Translations under genes and position numbers: made by a program | Shown here: piece after piece, positions 1 to 11,985 of the stretch | Layout of the letters: each line of letters opens with the position of its first letter | Position numbering within the stretch: position 1 is the stretch's first letter | Origin: Paragonimus westermani | Taxonomy: Eukaryota > Platyhelminthes > Trematoda > Plagiorchiida > Troglotrematidae | Reading direction: 5' to 3' | Length of the DNA stretch: 64,000 bases | NCBI GenBank assembly: GCA_008508345.1 | Contig: QNGE01003493.1 | Location: forward strand, 18,939-82,938 | Notes under the pieces: generated by a model | Database searches by the model: none | What the model was told of the DNA's origin: nothing | The model's input: the letters and a program-made list of their open reading frames with translations, nothing else

Positions 1-2106
1 TTTACCTAATACGGTTACTAATTCATGCTTGTTGAATCCTTGAGTATGTACATTCTAGAAGCACGAAAATGATGAGTATACTGCTAGGAACCAACCAGCT
101 ATCCCGTCAGATTAAGTGCAGTAGGCAGGGCAACTGTGTTGTTGTTCACAATGACCGAACAAGTTCAGCAGGAACAGTGAACAAAATGTTGTGTCAGCTG
201 CGGGATATTCGAACGCAGAATTCAGTAATGAAAACGGTTTATAACTGTCTTCAAAATGATCAGAACACGCTCACTTGTTTTCTTCTTTGTATGGTCTGGA
301 TAGTTCCACAAACCAGACAGGCCACTCTCAAGGTTAGGACGGTGTGCTTAAATACAATTCAAACTTCGTCCAATATATATATAGTTAACTTTTGTCAGTC
401 ATCCCGGTAAGTAAGTTTAAAGGCTGCTGGAATACAACCTATTTATCTGACTGTTATCGAGTATTAAGATATTATGCGTTCTTCTCAGAGTGGTCGTTTG
501 ATAGTGACCCGTGATAGCGTGAACTGAACGTCGTTTTCAAGGAAACATTTTGTAGTCATGTAGTTGTGATGTGGATCTGATTGGAATTAATAAATGCTGT
601 ACTTTGCTGGTAATTAAGCAGTCCGATAGCAAATAAACAGACTTTCTGACTAGTTTCGTCGTTTAATTCGTTTGCAAATGTTTACGGAGTTTAGTCTGTA
701 ACAACAAAAACTTCCAGTAATTAAAGCCTAGTAAAAAGTCGAAAAATTGTGACTTTGGTCTGATTAGTTAGTACTAATTGTACACTCCTTGATCTGATCT
801 AACCAAATGTGCCCGAGCGTTTGCTGGTGCTAAATCAGGTATTGGTGAACTGGGCTAATCGTCGCAATACTCAACAGTTCGACTTCACATTCACGCTGAA
901 TGTAGTTCAAATCTTTGTCAGAACAAAAATATATGATCCCGATGATCTCTAATGTGAATCAACCTGGACTAAAGCGTGTTATTCCCAAACATGTCACATG
1001 TAAAGCTTGGCAATAAACAAAAGCTGCGACCGGATGTGGATGGTCGTTTGCTTCCAGGAATCAAAAGCCACAATTATTATTCACCCTTAATCGGTTATCT
1101 ATGTTGTATTTACAAACTGTAAATATGGCTACGGTTCACATAGAGAGACACTGACGTTTCTGTCTGAGAAACACAAAGGTGACAAAAAGAGGAATTAGAG
1201 TGGAACAAACGAAAGGTTGGGCATAAATCTCGAACTGCCCATATTGAAAGATTCACCAATTTTTTCAGTGAGTAGCATGCCGCAAAGTTACATTCCATCT
1301 GCTAGCTATCGCGTTAACTCAGAATGTTGATAGGCTATTCATCTCACACCGTAACGTGTAGCCTGTTTGGATTAAGACAATTCAGGTGATCTGGTAACAG
1401 GTTTTCTTGAGAGTATCAGCAATGCCTGTTCTAATACACCAAATTGTCTAGTTTTCGGCAGTTAGCTTTTCTGGTTCAGTCAGCTAGCCTCAAGCAATTA
1501 TTGGTAACGAATGTATCAATTTATTTATATGGGTTTTATCAACCATTATTGCTTAACTTGGATTGAAATAGAGAAAGCCACAGTTCCAGATCACCTTCCT
1601 GATTTGGTATTTTATTGTATTTGGGATAGCGAAAGACTGACGAGTTTCTGCAAGGACAAATTTGTGAACTACGATTGGACATTCAGTAGACCATTTGCTT
1701 GATAGCTGCGCTGCAAATATTCGGGGACTACAGACATAGCAATAACCTCTGACGGCCTTCCAAATTTGAAAATGAGCATTCGTTTTAGATCTATATAGCG
1801 TTTGACGTTTGTTTTCAGTGCCTCGCCATCTATTTCTGTCTTATTTTAGGTTACCTAACCTGAGGATACTGCCCCAAACTTTCATCAAGAAGACGATCAA
1901 TAGCGATTGGAACCTTCTTCACATCTGAAAATTCTTTTCTCGACAAAAATTTGAATGAAGAAGATAGTAGGGTGATATTCCACGATTTACGTCCGGACAC
2001 ATTTCGCTGCATCTTTACGAGTGCATACTACAGACCATTTATATATCAGTATGAGAAAGCGAACAAAATACCAGAGAAAGCCAATTGTCAGAGTGCACAA
2101 TCACTG
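1..2106. other. Non-coding flank, possible 3' tail of the Penelope-like element
   Basis: No gene is supported here. Open frames at 69-410 (+) and 1511-1702 (+) lack recognisable motifs or paired splice sites. The part next to 2106 is probably the 3' untranslated tail of the minus-strand Penelope-like element: on that strand a TTCTTGATGAAA string occurs near 1885, and the same string occurs in the inverted arm of the other Penelope fragment (near 25250). The true 3' end of the element cannot be placed by eye. Confidence 0.4.
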
Positions 2107-3873
2107 TCACTGCCAAGGTAACGACAACCCTACAAACAGTTGTTTCTGAACACACAACACGGGTTTGAACTTTCGGATTGCAATCGCTTCGGCATAACGC
2201 AGTGTTCGCCTGTGTGACGTTGAGTAGATAACGCGAAATGCCGTTGTGGGGTCACATTGGTGTTGCGTCATTAGGATATGACGCGCAATGGACGATGCAG
2301 GCTCCTTGTTTCTATGCGCGGCTGTGACATCATGTGTTCGCGTAATCTGTTTCCTGACCCACTTCGGGATGTGCTCCGTGACCCTGGTTCGCAACTGGCG
2401 CTCAGTCCTGCCTATGTAGGATGCTCCGCATCTACATCGATATTCATAGATAAGATTGGATTTGGCTGACTCAGGTACCGGTTGTTTCACACAGGGTGTC
2501 GGAATCCGGAATGTTCTGAACAGAATCACTGGAACCACTGCATTGTATGTTCTCGCGATAGAACTAACCAGACGACGGTGGATAAGTTGGCATACATCAT
2601 CACCCTTGAAGGGAAGACGAAGAAATACCGGCTTTTTGGACACTGTGTCGGGTCGAATTCCTATGTCGATGGGCTGTTTAAATCTTGCAATAAACGGTTT
2701 AGGATAGCCGTTTAGTTGTAGGGTGGTCTCTAACAGGGCCATCTCTTCTTGAACAGTATCTTCAGTGCAGATACGTCTGGCCCGATCAAACAAAGTGCGC
2801 ACCAAACTCTGTTTGTAGGATCGGGGAACAAAGCTTTCAAAATGCAGGTACTGACCTGTCCAAGTGCTCTTGCGGTGGACGCTTCGTTGAATCGAGCCGT
2901 CTGCATTTCTCCTGATGCATATATCCAGAAATGGTAGGCTGTTTTGATTCTCGCCTTCCATACTGAAATGTATGTTTGGGTGCAGGGAATTCATCTGATC
3001 AATTAAGCTCTGTGCTTGCAGTTGATTGTGTGCGATGAGAAGAATATCATCGACGTATCGCTTGTATAGCTGCACGGAAGATAACCGTTCTGTAACTTGT
3101 TGCTCAAGTTTTGCTACAAAAATGTCTGCCAGAATAGGGCCAAGCGGGCTACCCATAGCTACCCCATCAATCTGTCTGTAGGCCGAGTCTTGGAAAACAA
3201 AGCTGACGTTTTTGGTACAGAGCAGCAGTAGTTGTTCCAATTCGGAGTCGGGTATTCCAACTTCTAGATGATGCAACCTCATATAGGAAAGCAGGAATTC
3301 GATACATTCGTCTAGGGGAACGTTCGTAAACAACGACTCCACATCAAATGAGCATAAATATTTGTCCCGAATATTCATTGTCTCAAGCAAGCCAGCAAGT
3401 CCAAAACTATCTTTCAGACAGAACTGAGTAACTCGGTCTCGAATGGGTTTCAAAAGTTTCGCAAGCCATTTAGCTACTTTGTGTTGTGGCGAGTTAGACA
3501 TAGACAGAATCGGCCTGAGAGGGACGCCAGTCTTGTGAAGTTTCGGGAGTTCATACAGCTGTGGGACCTGGGTTCCAATTGACTTTAGAGATTTAATGGT
3601 TGCTTCATTGATGAAGTTACCTCTCAGTAATACTTGCAGTTTTCTATTGATACTCTGTTCGACGTCTACTGGGTTGTCTGGTCTTTCTTCCTTTTTGAAT
3701 CTCAAGGAATCATTCAGAATAGGTTGCATCTTATTGATGTAGTCAACCTTGTCCATCAAAACTGCTCCCGATCCTTTATCCGGTTGTAGCATGATCAATT
3801 TTTGGTTACATCTGAGCGATCTGAGGGTGCTGATATGTTGGTTTGTGAGGAGACACTTTTGCCGACTAGACAT
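2107..3873 (-). CDS. Penelope-like element polyprotein: reverse transcriptase plus GIY-YIG endonuclease
   Basis: This 588-residue open frame is the catalytic part of a Penelope-like retroelement, which copies its RNA at a DNA nick made by its own endonuclease. Seen in order: PDKGSG near residue 31, LPKLHKTGVPLRPI at 109-122, RT motif A SFDVESLFTNVP at 175-186, motif B GVAMGSPLGP at 237-246, and the catalytic YVDD at 273-276. A linker and then a GIY-YIG-type nuclease follow from about 475, with IY at 475-476 and YIG at 486-488. Two cysteines (480, 482) lie between these, and histidines follow at 501, 532 and 538, compatible with the CCHH zinc motif described for animal Penelope endonucleases. 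The frame has no internal stop and opens at an ATG, but the normal N-terminal part continues upstream in broken frames, so the copy is probably not active. Confidence 0.93.
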   Translation of the reverse strand: MSSRQKCLLTNQHISTLRSLRCNQKLIMLQPDKGSGAVLMDKVDYINKMQPILNDSLRFKKEERPDNPVDVEQSINRKLQVLLRGNFINEATIKSLKSIGTQVPQLYELPKLHKTGVPLRPILSMSNSPQHKVAKWLAKLLKPIRDRVTQFCLKDSFGLAGLLETMNIRDKYLCSFDVESLFTNVPLDECIEFLLSYMRLHHLEVGIPDSELEQLLLLCTKNVSFVFQDSAYRQIDGVAMGSPLGPILADIFVAKLEQQVTERLSSVQLYKRYVDDILLIAHNQLQAQSLIDQMNSLHPNIHFSMEGENQNSLPFLDICIRRNADGSIQRSVHRKSTWTGQYLHFESFVPRSYKQSLVRTLFDRARRICTEDTVQEEMALLETTLQLNGYPKPFIARFKQPIDIGIRPDTVSKKPVFLRLPFKGDDVCQLIHRRLVSSIARTYNAVVPVILFRTFRIPTPCVKQPVPESAKSNLIYEYRCRCGASYIGRTERQLRTRVTEHIPKWVRKQITRTHDVTAAHRNKEPASSIARHILMTQHQCDPTTAFRVIYSTSHRRTLRYAEAIAIRKFKPVLCVQKQLFVGLSLPWQ

Positions 3874-3876
3874 AGT

Positions 3877-4558
3877 TCAAAATTGGTGTTCCAAATCAAC
3901 AAGCTTTGCTTTTAGCCAGCTCTCATTCTCGTCTGATGCAGGTTTCTGACTAGAGGAATTGTTCACAGAACTGTTCAGAATGAGCTTGAGTCTCAATAGA
4001 GTTAATCTTTTCAGGTGGAACACAAAATTTTAAACCACAACATAAGGCTTCTAGCTGGATCTCGGTCAGTTGAAAGGAAGACAAATTCATCACGTACTTA
4101 GATGGACCCTTAGGGAATTTCTCCTCAATCATGTTGTGCTTACGTGATTTCTCCAAACAATCGCGCATAGGAACTTTGGTTTTCTTGACAGCCATGGCGC
4201 AAATTTTTCAAACTTTATTCGACATACCAAATTAAGTTGGTCCAATATTGGGCGCTTCTGGTTGAACATGTTTCGATAGTTTGGGAGCTTCAATAGATCC
4301 TCCTCGAGGTGACACTTTTTGATCCGTCCAAAGGTTACACCCAGATGGACGAATGTTGTCGGACCGTAACTGTCTGCAGAAGCTAACAGGAAAGTTGTTA
4401 CGCTGAAGACAGGAACGGAGGAATTCTGAACGTTCATACAGCTTTACGATTTTGCACTTCAGGGTAACAAGCCCATCTAGAATGTTGACTAAATGTTCCA
4501 CATCTACCCGGAAACTAAGGCAGTTCCAACCATTTTCAAAGAGGTCATTAACCGGCAA
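3877..4558 (-). pseudogene. Disrupted N-terminal region of the Penelope-like element
   Basis: Upstream of the RT frame the same protein can be followed in pieces. Directly before the ATG the frame stays open toward 3950 but carries a TGA at 3877-3879. A frame at 3950-4195 holds the block NLSSFQLTEIQLEALCCGL and ends with TAG at 3950-3952, so a frame change is needed to join the two. Further upstream, 4129-4437 and 4232-4558 overlap in different frames; the latter has an FLRSCLQRNNFPVSF block of the kind found near the N-terminus of such elements. At least two frameshifts and one nonsense codon therefore separate the N-terminus from the RT. The 5' end is not defined; 4558 is only where the recognisable protein stops. 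Confidence 0.7.
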
Positions 4559-6164
4559 ATATGAAATCTAAGGAACAGAGTATAGTCCTAGTTTCGGTTA
4601 CACGATATTACATATCTTGTCTTGTATGAACTAGTGATACCCCAGCAGTCCAAACAACCAATAGGATTTCAACATTTCTCTCAAGTGACACCACTGAGTA
4701 ATACTGTCAGACAACCTATCAAATTATTTAGATCGTTCATCTCACATGTACAAAAAATCGGCCGCTTCAAACAAGATGACATGCGAGGTTTTTAATGTTT
4801 TGTGTCTTTCTTGTCCCCCAACTGGTGAACTAGGCTCGTTGTTAAAGTTTCTAGGCCAACTTGCCACCTTCCCTTACACGATACTTTTTATTCAAATTCA
4901 GTTCAATCTCCTTTTTGCTTCCAATTAGAGGCGAAACTCTTGTTTGACAACTGAATCTTATGTCTAAGTCGTGTGAACGTCTTTTTTTACTGTGCACAGA
5001 AACACTCAAAAATGACACGACTTGTGCGGATGGATTAAGTTATGCTGTTACAAGAATCATTTTCTTTTCTGTCCGTCCTTTAACAACGCCCAGTTTAACG
5101 TATTTATGCGCAATAGCCTCATATATGTCTCGTTAACTAGTCTATGCTTCTAAAGTCTTCATGTCAACTTCCCTTAGCCTTGTAGTCTACGGTCTGGAGT
5201 TCTCAGCTTACCAGAATCAACTCAGCTCAGTCATGAGCAACACCCGATCGCTGAGGCATTGTAAACAAAATTCAGTTTGCCCGCCTGAGTCGGTTTCAAA
5301 CAAATAAGCAGAGGTGAACGCGTTTGCTACCTTAGCGTTACGGTAAATCTGTGTGATTCAAAGAAGTGGAGTAATCAACACTGTCATGAATGCATGTGAT
5401 TACAATGTAGGTTTGTCCAGATTAGCTGTCATAGCCTAATGCATCGCTCACAATTTTTGCTACTCAATGCCCTCCTGAGAATTGTCATAAAAGTTATTAA
5501 TCTGGAACGGAAACCCACTTTACAATCATATTTCATCTCATCAGAGCTGAGGAAACCATAAATTGTGATGTCAACATTTCGTTTACTCTCATTACCAGCA
5601 AACATAAAAATGGGGATTTTTTACATCCAGCAGTTAAGAACAAACAGCGACTTAAATGCACAGCTCTAAAGAGTATTACATAATTATCAACAAGGTAGGT
5701 TTCTGAAAAGTTTCTTCAACTATTTTTCTACAAACCATTCTTTCTATTGTGTTCGGACAAACACTACTTCGCCAAAAGCTGAGAACTTTAACTTTCTGAT
5801 AGGCAACTTGATGATGCATTATGGTGAGGTGTTTATTCTACTATCATATACAAACTTTTGCATTGACGGGATAAAGCAAGACACATCACAGCGAGTGGAT
5901 GAACCTATCCGGAAACGGTTGAACTGACTAGTGACGGGCCAACTTTAGCTTATTCATCGATCGCCAAACATCTCCAGAGGTCACCAACTTGACTTATTTA
6001 GCCATTCAACTAATTTGTTTTGCCGAATTTGTGAGTCTTTCAACCTACGAGCTTGGAAACAGATTACAAACCATGTTAATAGGGGGAAAGTAGGTTTATC
6101 GAGAAGAAGTCCATTGGTGGCATGACTAAGTTGAGAGCAAACCCATGGACGTTGTACACTGTTT
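4559..6164. other. No gene recognised
   Basis: AT-rich sequence with short open frames only (for example 4746-4928 +). I see no motif, paired splice sites, RNA gene or clear repeat. The part next to 4559 could be the 5' leader of the Penelope-like element. Confidence 0.4.
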
Positions 6165-6365
6165 ACTTCAGGGCGAACCCCAGCCAAATCCCGGCCGTGG
6201 CAAGGATATGCACTACTGACGAGCTCTAATGAGAGCGAAACTTGAGTCCAGTGCTTCTTTTCAAAAGAGGCTGGCTGAAAAGTCTGTCTGAATGCGAAGG
6301 CTGCGATCAAATGCGAGTGATGGTCGACTTGAAAATAAATCAACTCCTCGACTAATCATCAGCAA
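6165..6365 (+). mobile_element. 5'-truncated tRNA-derived SINE copy
   Basis: This copy matches the right arm of the palindrome at 29775-30061. It starts near the box B region (CCCGGCCGTGGCAAGGATAT), then has the shared body with GACGAGCTCTAATGAG and GTGCTTCTTTTC, and ends with TTGAAAATAAATCAACTCC and a CTAATCATCAG end. The left half carrying box A is missing or too diverged to see. It is a single copy with no opposite partner nearby. A minus-strand open frame across 5981-6343 is a by-product of the SINE sequence. It lies downstream of the Ig-like exon at 7330-7672, perhaps in an intron of that gene. Confidence 0.75.
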
Positions 6366-7329
6366 CACATTTTGATCGAACTGGGGGTATATTAACTTCG
6401 ACTTTCAAGGATGATGACTGTTCGACGTTGTGTTAAATCTTTCTATCCCATGAAAATTACTATTCTGAATGAGTCACCGCATTCAGTTCACTAATCCCAT
6501 GCTGATTAGACAGGGAAGAAATCTTATCGATTCTTCCAGAGAGGGAACTGTAGAAATATATACAGAAGATACGGTAGCTGTTGTGCTGGCAATCTTACGT
6601 ACAGAGTTTACGTGAGAAAGCTATCCACGAAGTTTTACAGTCATGCACAACCTTCACCGTGGAACCATTTGTTTATGAGTTACGAGCAGACGCCCAGCTG
6701 TAGAGGTCCATTAATGTGTAACAATAATTGGGGTGCTGAAGTCAATCAACATTCCCATATTGACAGATCTACTGAATTCAAAACTTTTCGTCAATGGTTC
6801 GAATAATTCTAGCTCAGTTTGTTGAGTTTAGGTTATCAGGTTGAGAATGGTAAGGTGTCATATTCCGGGTGTTGAATGTTCCCTGTACAACTCACTGCTC
6901 TATACCCAAAAATCCTTTGTTAAAGTTTTCAGATTATAAAGATATATCTCTTGTTCTTCAAACACACCAGGGGAAGTAACGATCACTGTTCGACATTGAT
7001 TTGTTTGACCGAGTCAAAGTACTGTTTATGTGGTTGTTTATGATTTGTGATGTAGGTGAGACTAATTATTCAGATGGGGACCAGATTCTCTGATACATTG
7101 TTCTTGGATGCAGCTTTACTGTGCCTTGGTTGGCTCAAATAATCGACCTGACATGATACTATCAGTCAGTCACCAAAACAGTTCTCCATAAAATTTATTT
7201 CTCAGTTGCAACTGATTGATCGTAAGTGTTAATGAATGTTAACGACGTATCAAGGTAATCTTTGCTTAGGACGGCGAATCCTTCTAACAGAAACATAAAA
7301 CCACTAACTTATACATTACTGCTTCTCAC
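6366..7329. other. No exon recognised; possibly intron of the 7.3-7.7 kb gene
   Basis: If the minus-strand exon ending at 7330 is real, this should be intron and the second half of its Ig domain should follow at lower coordinates. I searched for a Tyr-x-Cys strand behind a splice acceptor and found nothing convincing. Confidence 0.35.
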
Positions 7330-7672
7330 CAGATGATTCCGCGATCGATAGTCTGGTAGTGAGTAGGCCGTATGTTCTAACTTTGAATGGGGACTTGCAA
7401 AATGATTGGTCAACTCCCTTCCTTGAGGGTCAAACCAGACCAACAGTTCTTGATCGTGTCCGTTTGTAGTACCCGGCATACAGCACGTCAAAGTGATTCG
7501 GCCGCCTTCGGATGCTAGGCGACTATGTGAACCACCAACAACGCCGATTCGATTCGGTTCGGAGCAGAAAGCTCTCAGTCGCATGGCAGATAGAGTGAAC
7601 GCAACATGAGTCAACTCCAACAGCAGCAACGGAATTAACATAATCCATTTCGGCATGGTTATCTTTTTCTGT
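7330..7672 (-). CDS. First coding exon of a secreted or membrane Ig-domain protein
   Basis: The ATG at 7654-7656 has a good context (ACCATGC) and opens MPKWIMLIPLLLLEL, a charged start plus hydrophobic core typical of a signal peptide. After a spacer come Ig-fold features: a B-strand cysteine in GGRITLTCCMPG and a C-strand tryptophan in LLVWFDPQGREL about 17 residues later. The exon ends in phase 0 at 7330 with the donor CTG|GTGAGA. Just upstream of the ATG a TTTGCACTTTCAG acceptor (AG at 7673-7674) could be a cis-splice or spliced-leader site. The second Ig cysteine is missing and must lie in another exon, which I could not find. An in-frame ATG at 7690-7692 is less likely, because it lies before the acceptor. 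The Ig fold is inferred; the protein is not identified. Confidence 0.55.
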
Positions 7673-8059
7673 CTGAAAGTGCAAAACAACATAACTAATC
7701 AGTTAATTGTCGTAAATCTTAGTAGAAAATGATAACACTTAGTCTGTAAAAAAGTATACCCTCATTAAGTTGCTGGTTTAGTTCGGTTATATAAATGTCT
7801 TTTGTAACGAAATTGCGTTAATTTATCTCCCAATTTTGATGTTTTATGGCGTACAGATTGATATCTTTTAAGTAGAAACTATCTACATTTACCTAAACGG
7901 ATGTTCATCACGATCAGCCAGAAATGATAGTTTTACCTAAATCGGTAACTGTCGTGTGCCGTGTTATCCTCTCGAAAAAAGTCAGGACAAAAACCTGAGC
8001 AACACTAAGTAATCTCAGTCTGTTGAAAAAACACTATTTTTAAAGAAACAGCAGTATTC

Positions 8060-8530
8060 ACGACTGTTACTAAGCGCCAGGCGTCTTCACGTTTCGATTA
8101 GCCAGTTCGCTGCCGTGTTGTTTCATGGTCTTGCATCTAGCACCTCGGCTGTTTAAAACAGATACGCATTTAACAGCAGCCGGTCTCTGCCTGTGAGTGG
8201 TTGGCACCAGTCTGGCCACAATTCTGTCTGTAGCAATTTGTGCGTGGAAACTGATCGACCGAACCTTCTGCAATCGAGAAGTCGCCCCAGTTCAAACTCA
8301 TCATAGTAACGAACGATTTTCATTCAATGTGTGCTTTACTTTCCTGAATAACTAGGGGATGAACAGAGTTTGTGGGTGATTTGGTCACATGCTGTGGACC
8401 TGCACGGACAAGCTCCACGAAGAAAAGAGGAGAGTGAAGATAGCACCAGATTTTCAAGTGGTCATCTTCTACCTGATGCCGTGTCCAAGTACTTGTAGCC
8501 AGGGTGAAACTCTTCCAGTCCAAGGCAGTA
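8060..8530 (-). other. Open minus-strand stretch, unassigned
   Basis: Two adjacent minus-strand frames (8320-8523 and 8070-8273) lie in locally GC-richer sequence. A possible donor (CATCAG|GTAGAAG, near 8475) is present, but I could not build a consistent exon chain and recognise no domain. The stretch could be a decayed gene, a repeat remnant or exons of a gene upstream of the Ig-like exon at 7330-7672. Confidence 0.2.
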
Positions 8531-9948
8531 TATAATCTACAAGTAACCTGATGAACGAGAGTTTCTTGTTATATTCATTCCATTGATTAGAGCCTAAGGA
8601 CCACTATATCTGGTCACAGAGGAGTGTTATTGCGTGTTTAAGTATCCTAAGGTATTCTACAATAATTCTACGTTCTCCACCACAGTTTCGCCTTCCATAA
8701 TTGTTTACTGCATTTTATTCATATGGAACAAATGGTGCTTATCATTTGCAGGGATAAATTTGACGTCAGTACCCAAATTTGTAACAGTTTCCTTGAGAAT
8801 TGCCACACACAAACCAACCCTCCGCTTGTTTGTATGAAGTTGTATTTGACAACACGCAGTAAGTCACACGGCGACAATTAAGTTCGATTCAGTTCAGTTT
8901 TCGATCCAAACCGACTTCAAACAGGAACTGTGCACTTTTCACATCAGATTGCTTTCTGGGACATTTAAGACTGTAATGCTGGGAAAGACAAGACCGTTAT
9001 TCCAATGTGTATTTTTAGTCATCACCTAAAAACGTCAAGTTTCCGGTCATCAGTACGGTCAAACTGCGACGCGTTCGCAGTTGTAACTGTCAAACAGGAA
9101 GTCACCCTCTCAAAGAAACATACAAGAAAGGAGTTCAATATTTCAAGTCAGTTACACATCTCGGAACCAAAATAACCAGTAAACAATACCGTACAAACCG
9201 TGAGGTTACGACAGAAATACTGAAAAATCGGTTACATTTTGAAAGCCAAAAGTCCCCAGGTTAGTAGCTGCAAAAAACTAACACCGCCAAACAAGTTAAT
9301 AGAAAATAAGTGCAGGAATTGTAAACTATGCCTCCTTCCTCTGTCTCTGTTGTTTTTAACAGTCTATTTTACTGAATGTATTAAAGTTATTTTTAGGTTA
9401 CACAAACACACAACAAATGGGAAGTCCAGTTTTTGGAAGCAAATTAAGTTAGCAAGTGATTGCATGTCAAAAAATCTAACTTTCACCTCATGGCTTATCG
9501 ATAGTGGGACAGATGATAATAGGGTGACCACTTGGTCCAACTATCGTCATTGTCACGAATGTTAAGTTCAGTGAACAATTAACAAAGCAAATCTCTAACC
9601 TGTGTGTTTACGGATGATGAGCTTGTTGCATTTTCTCAGTGCTTGGTTGAATCGAAATTTGCAGCTCAGACGTTTAGACTTCCATCAACTAACGTAGTTT
9701 AGTGTGTGTATTGTTCGCTTATGCTGGAGACATTTGTGAAGAGATCACCGAGAATGAACCGAGTTTTCCAAACAAAACCCTGCAGTCATATGGTTATTTC
9801 AGTCTATTTATCGCGGATCCGTTCAGTCTTGGAATATCTAGTTGACACTATAAATCGTCCATGAACAAAAAACCATTTAATGTACCGCTGATTTGTCAAC
9901 TTCTCTGACACAAAAATTCTGCATTTCTAGTCATTCCGTTTAACTGTT

Positions 9949-10233
9949 TCAGATTCTGATGCCCTGTTCCAAAAATCCGACGTTCCAGTCAGTCAGCTCT
10001 GATGACAAGTACGTAGAACACCTCACATGTGTAGGAGCCAAGTCCACTGGTCTGATCAAACAAAACATTAACTGCAAGTTGAGAATGAGTGACGTGCCTT
10101 GCCCGATGACAGTACGATTATCCGTACCGCTGTTTACAAAGGCGCTTCCAAGTAACAATGTGCGATGATCAATAACCAGTGTGTAGTCATCAAAGTTTTG
10201 ACGCTTTACTAATAGATCCCACAGTTCTTTCAC
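9949..10233 (-). CDS. Candidate Ig-domain exon (second half), frame change inside
   Basis: One frame reads YTLVIDHRTLLLGSAFVNS and later GTSLILNLQL, like the middle strands of a V-type Ig domain. The expected F-strand follows at the right distance but in another frame: DQTSGLGSYTCEVFY. The frames meet near the run TTTTGTTT. Three explanations fit: one missing base (pseudogene or sequence error), chance, or a 56-nt intron from AACAGCG|GTACGG to CTTGCAG|TTAATG, which joins the frames with the phase kept. The first cysteine half would be in another exon at higher coordinates. Because a signal-peptide exon lies downstream at 7330-7672 on the same strand, this would belong to a separate gene. Confidence 0.42.
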   Translation of the reverse strand: MKELWDLLVKRQNFDDYTLVIDHRTLLLGSAFVNSGTDNRTVIGQGTSLILNLQLMFCLIRPVDLAPTHVRCSTYLSSELTDWNVGFLEQGIRI

Positions 10234-10239
10234 TATAAT

Positions 10240-11985
10240 TATTCATATTTACATTCGTCAACATTCTCTTTCTGAAAATCCCACCGTCAGGATTAATAAC
10301 AGTTTGTGCAAGCGTACAAGTGAGTAGAGTTCCTAGGTAATATTATGCATATTTGCGCGTCTAATTCTTCTATCCTGTGAAAAAGTACTTCACCTTTCGC
10401 ATCCGCAGGTCAAGTCCCGTCATCTGTTGTCTTTCTGAATGTAATTTGACATTATTACTGTAACCAGCCAGTATTTCTAGCTTGAACGTTCACATTTGAA
10501 CGTCTGTCCAAATTATTTTTCCGCCGGATAGGATTTTCATGTTTCTAATTGGTGTACCATCTGGCCGACCCGCATTGACCAGCTATACTGAAAAAAGATT
10601 CCCACTGACACGCTTCTACATATTATTCCTCTGGATTCAAACAAAATAGGAGGGATGTTGAATGCAGCCGTGAAAAGTTCCACCGCGAGTCACATGTGAG
10701 GATGTATCCGATCATCCTTTGGTTTCGTTTACCGTGATACTAATCCAGACAAGGGTGCAGCTAACCATATAAACATGTGTGATATCCCATAGAAATGACC
10801 ACATTTTGTAGCGAAATTACTAGCTAAAGTGTCATAATGTTTGAAACAGTGCGGTATTATTGTAAGCCAGGTTTGACACTCCTGATCTATGGCAGTACTA
10901 TCCGGTTTTTAAATAACCAATTAGGTGAAAACAGTTCATTTAAAACTTTTCAAATAACACTTTTTGGGAAAAAATTCTGTCAAAACAAATGATAGCCACC
11001 CCCGAATGAAAACTATTGGTTAAAAGTTTATTGGAAGGTTAAACGTTTAAAGCCGAAAGAAATAATATATTCTAAGAAAGATTTCACATCGGAACGACTA
11101 AAACTCTCAACTTGGTAAACTTGAACACTAAATTTGAAAAGTTAATCAGTAACAGATGTGAACACATACACATCAAAAGACGTCTCCAAGCCCACCAACA
11201 GCTAAACATTACCAGCTCTCGTCCTTTCACCGATTCGACTTTTTGTAAGAGATAAAGTTTAGACAATTATTCTCATACTTTCCACATTTTTTAAACTTAG
11301 GTATTAATTAGAAAATTCTCAGTTCTGGATTACGGATGGGTTCCAAGGATCATGCTGGTTAACCCGGAAATCGTCTGTTTAACAGACACAAATTGACGTG
11401 CAACTGTCTGGTAGACTACAAGTGAATCTGAAATAAACTAAGACATTTGATATCTAATAGTGTTTAAATCTTTAAAAGCACCGCAAGGTATTTCTCAATG
11501 CCCTCAGTTCACGGGAAACTCGCCATCACGATGACAAAGTTTACAAAACAGAACATAGTGGATTTATGTGTTTGCAAACCCCTTTCGTCCGGGACCTATG
11601 GAGTGCAGCCACGATTACATTTACTACTTACAACCAACTGCATTTCTGTGTGCTGTTCGATCAATTGTTTGCCTACCTCCATCTAAGACCATGCGGCTAT
11701 CACACGAGAAATAGGTGCTTCTTATGGCAAAATGTGAGAAAAACGACTTCATCTAAGTTGATAAACCTTTAAAAACTGGGCAATTAGACTCCGTCACACT
11801 TGACTAATAAGTTGCCAATTTTCATCCTCTCTTTTGTTGAGGCTACTCACTGTGTGTGATCTATTACGAAACCTGGTCGACAAAAGTGTGAGAATGACTG
11901 ACAACCATTCTTGCAAGCGTTCGCATTCAGCAGCAATATGTTCGGCTTCTCCTCAATTAATATTCATAACAAACATCCAACTCAC
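10240..11985. other. No gene recognised
   Basis: Short open frames at 11084-11266 (-) and 11498-11772 (+) have no motif and no paired splice sites. If the flanking minus-strand exons belong to one gene, this is intron. Confidence 0.35.

Noticed and set aside
69..410. 113-codon plus-strand open frame ending near a GTAAGTAAG donor
   Set aside because: No domain, biased start context or acceptor; the frame length is within what AT-rich sequence gives by chance.
2278..3949. Plus-strand open frames across the Penelope-like element (2278-2469, 2456-2707, 2749-2937, 3749-3949)
   Set aside because: They are by-products of the minus-strand RT-endonuclease frame, which carries all the conserved motifs.
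5981..6343. 120-codon minus-strand open frame
   Set aside because: It runs antisense through the SINE copy at 6165-6365 and has no protein motif.
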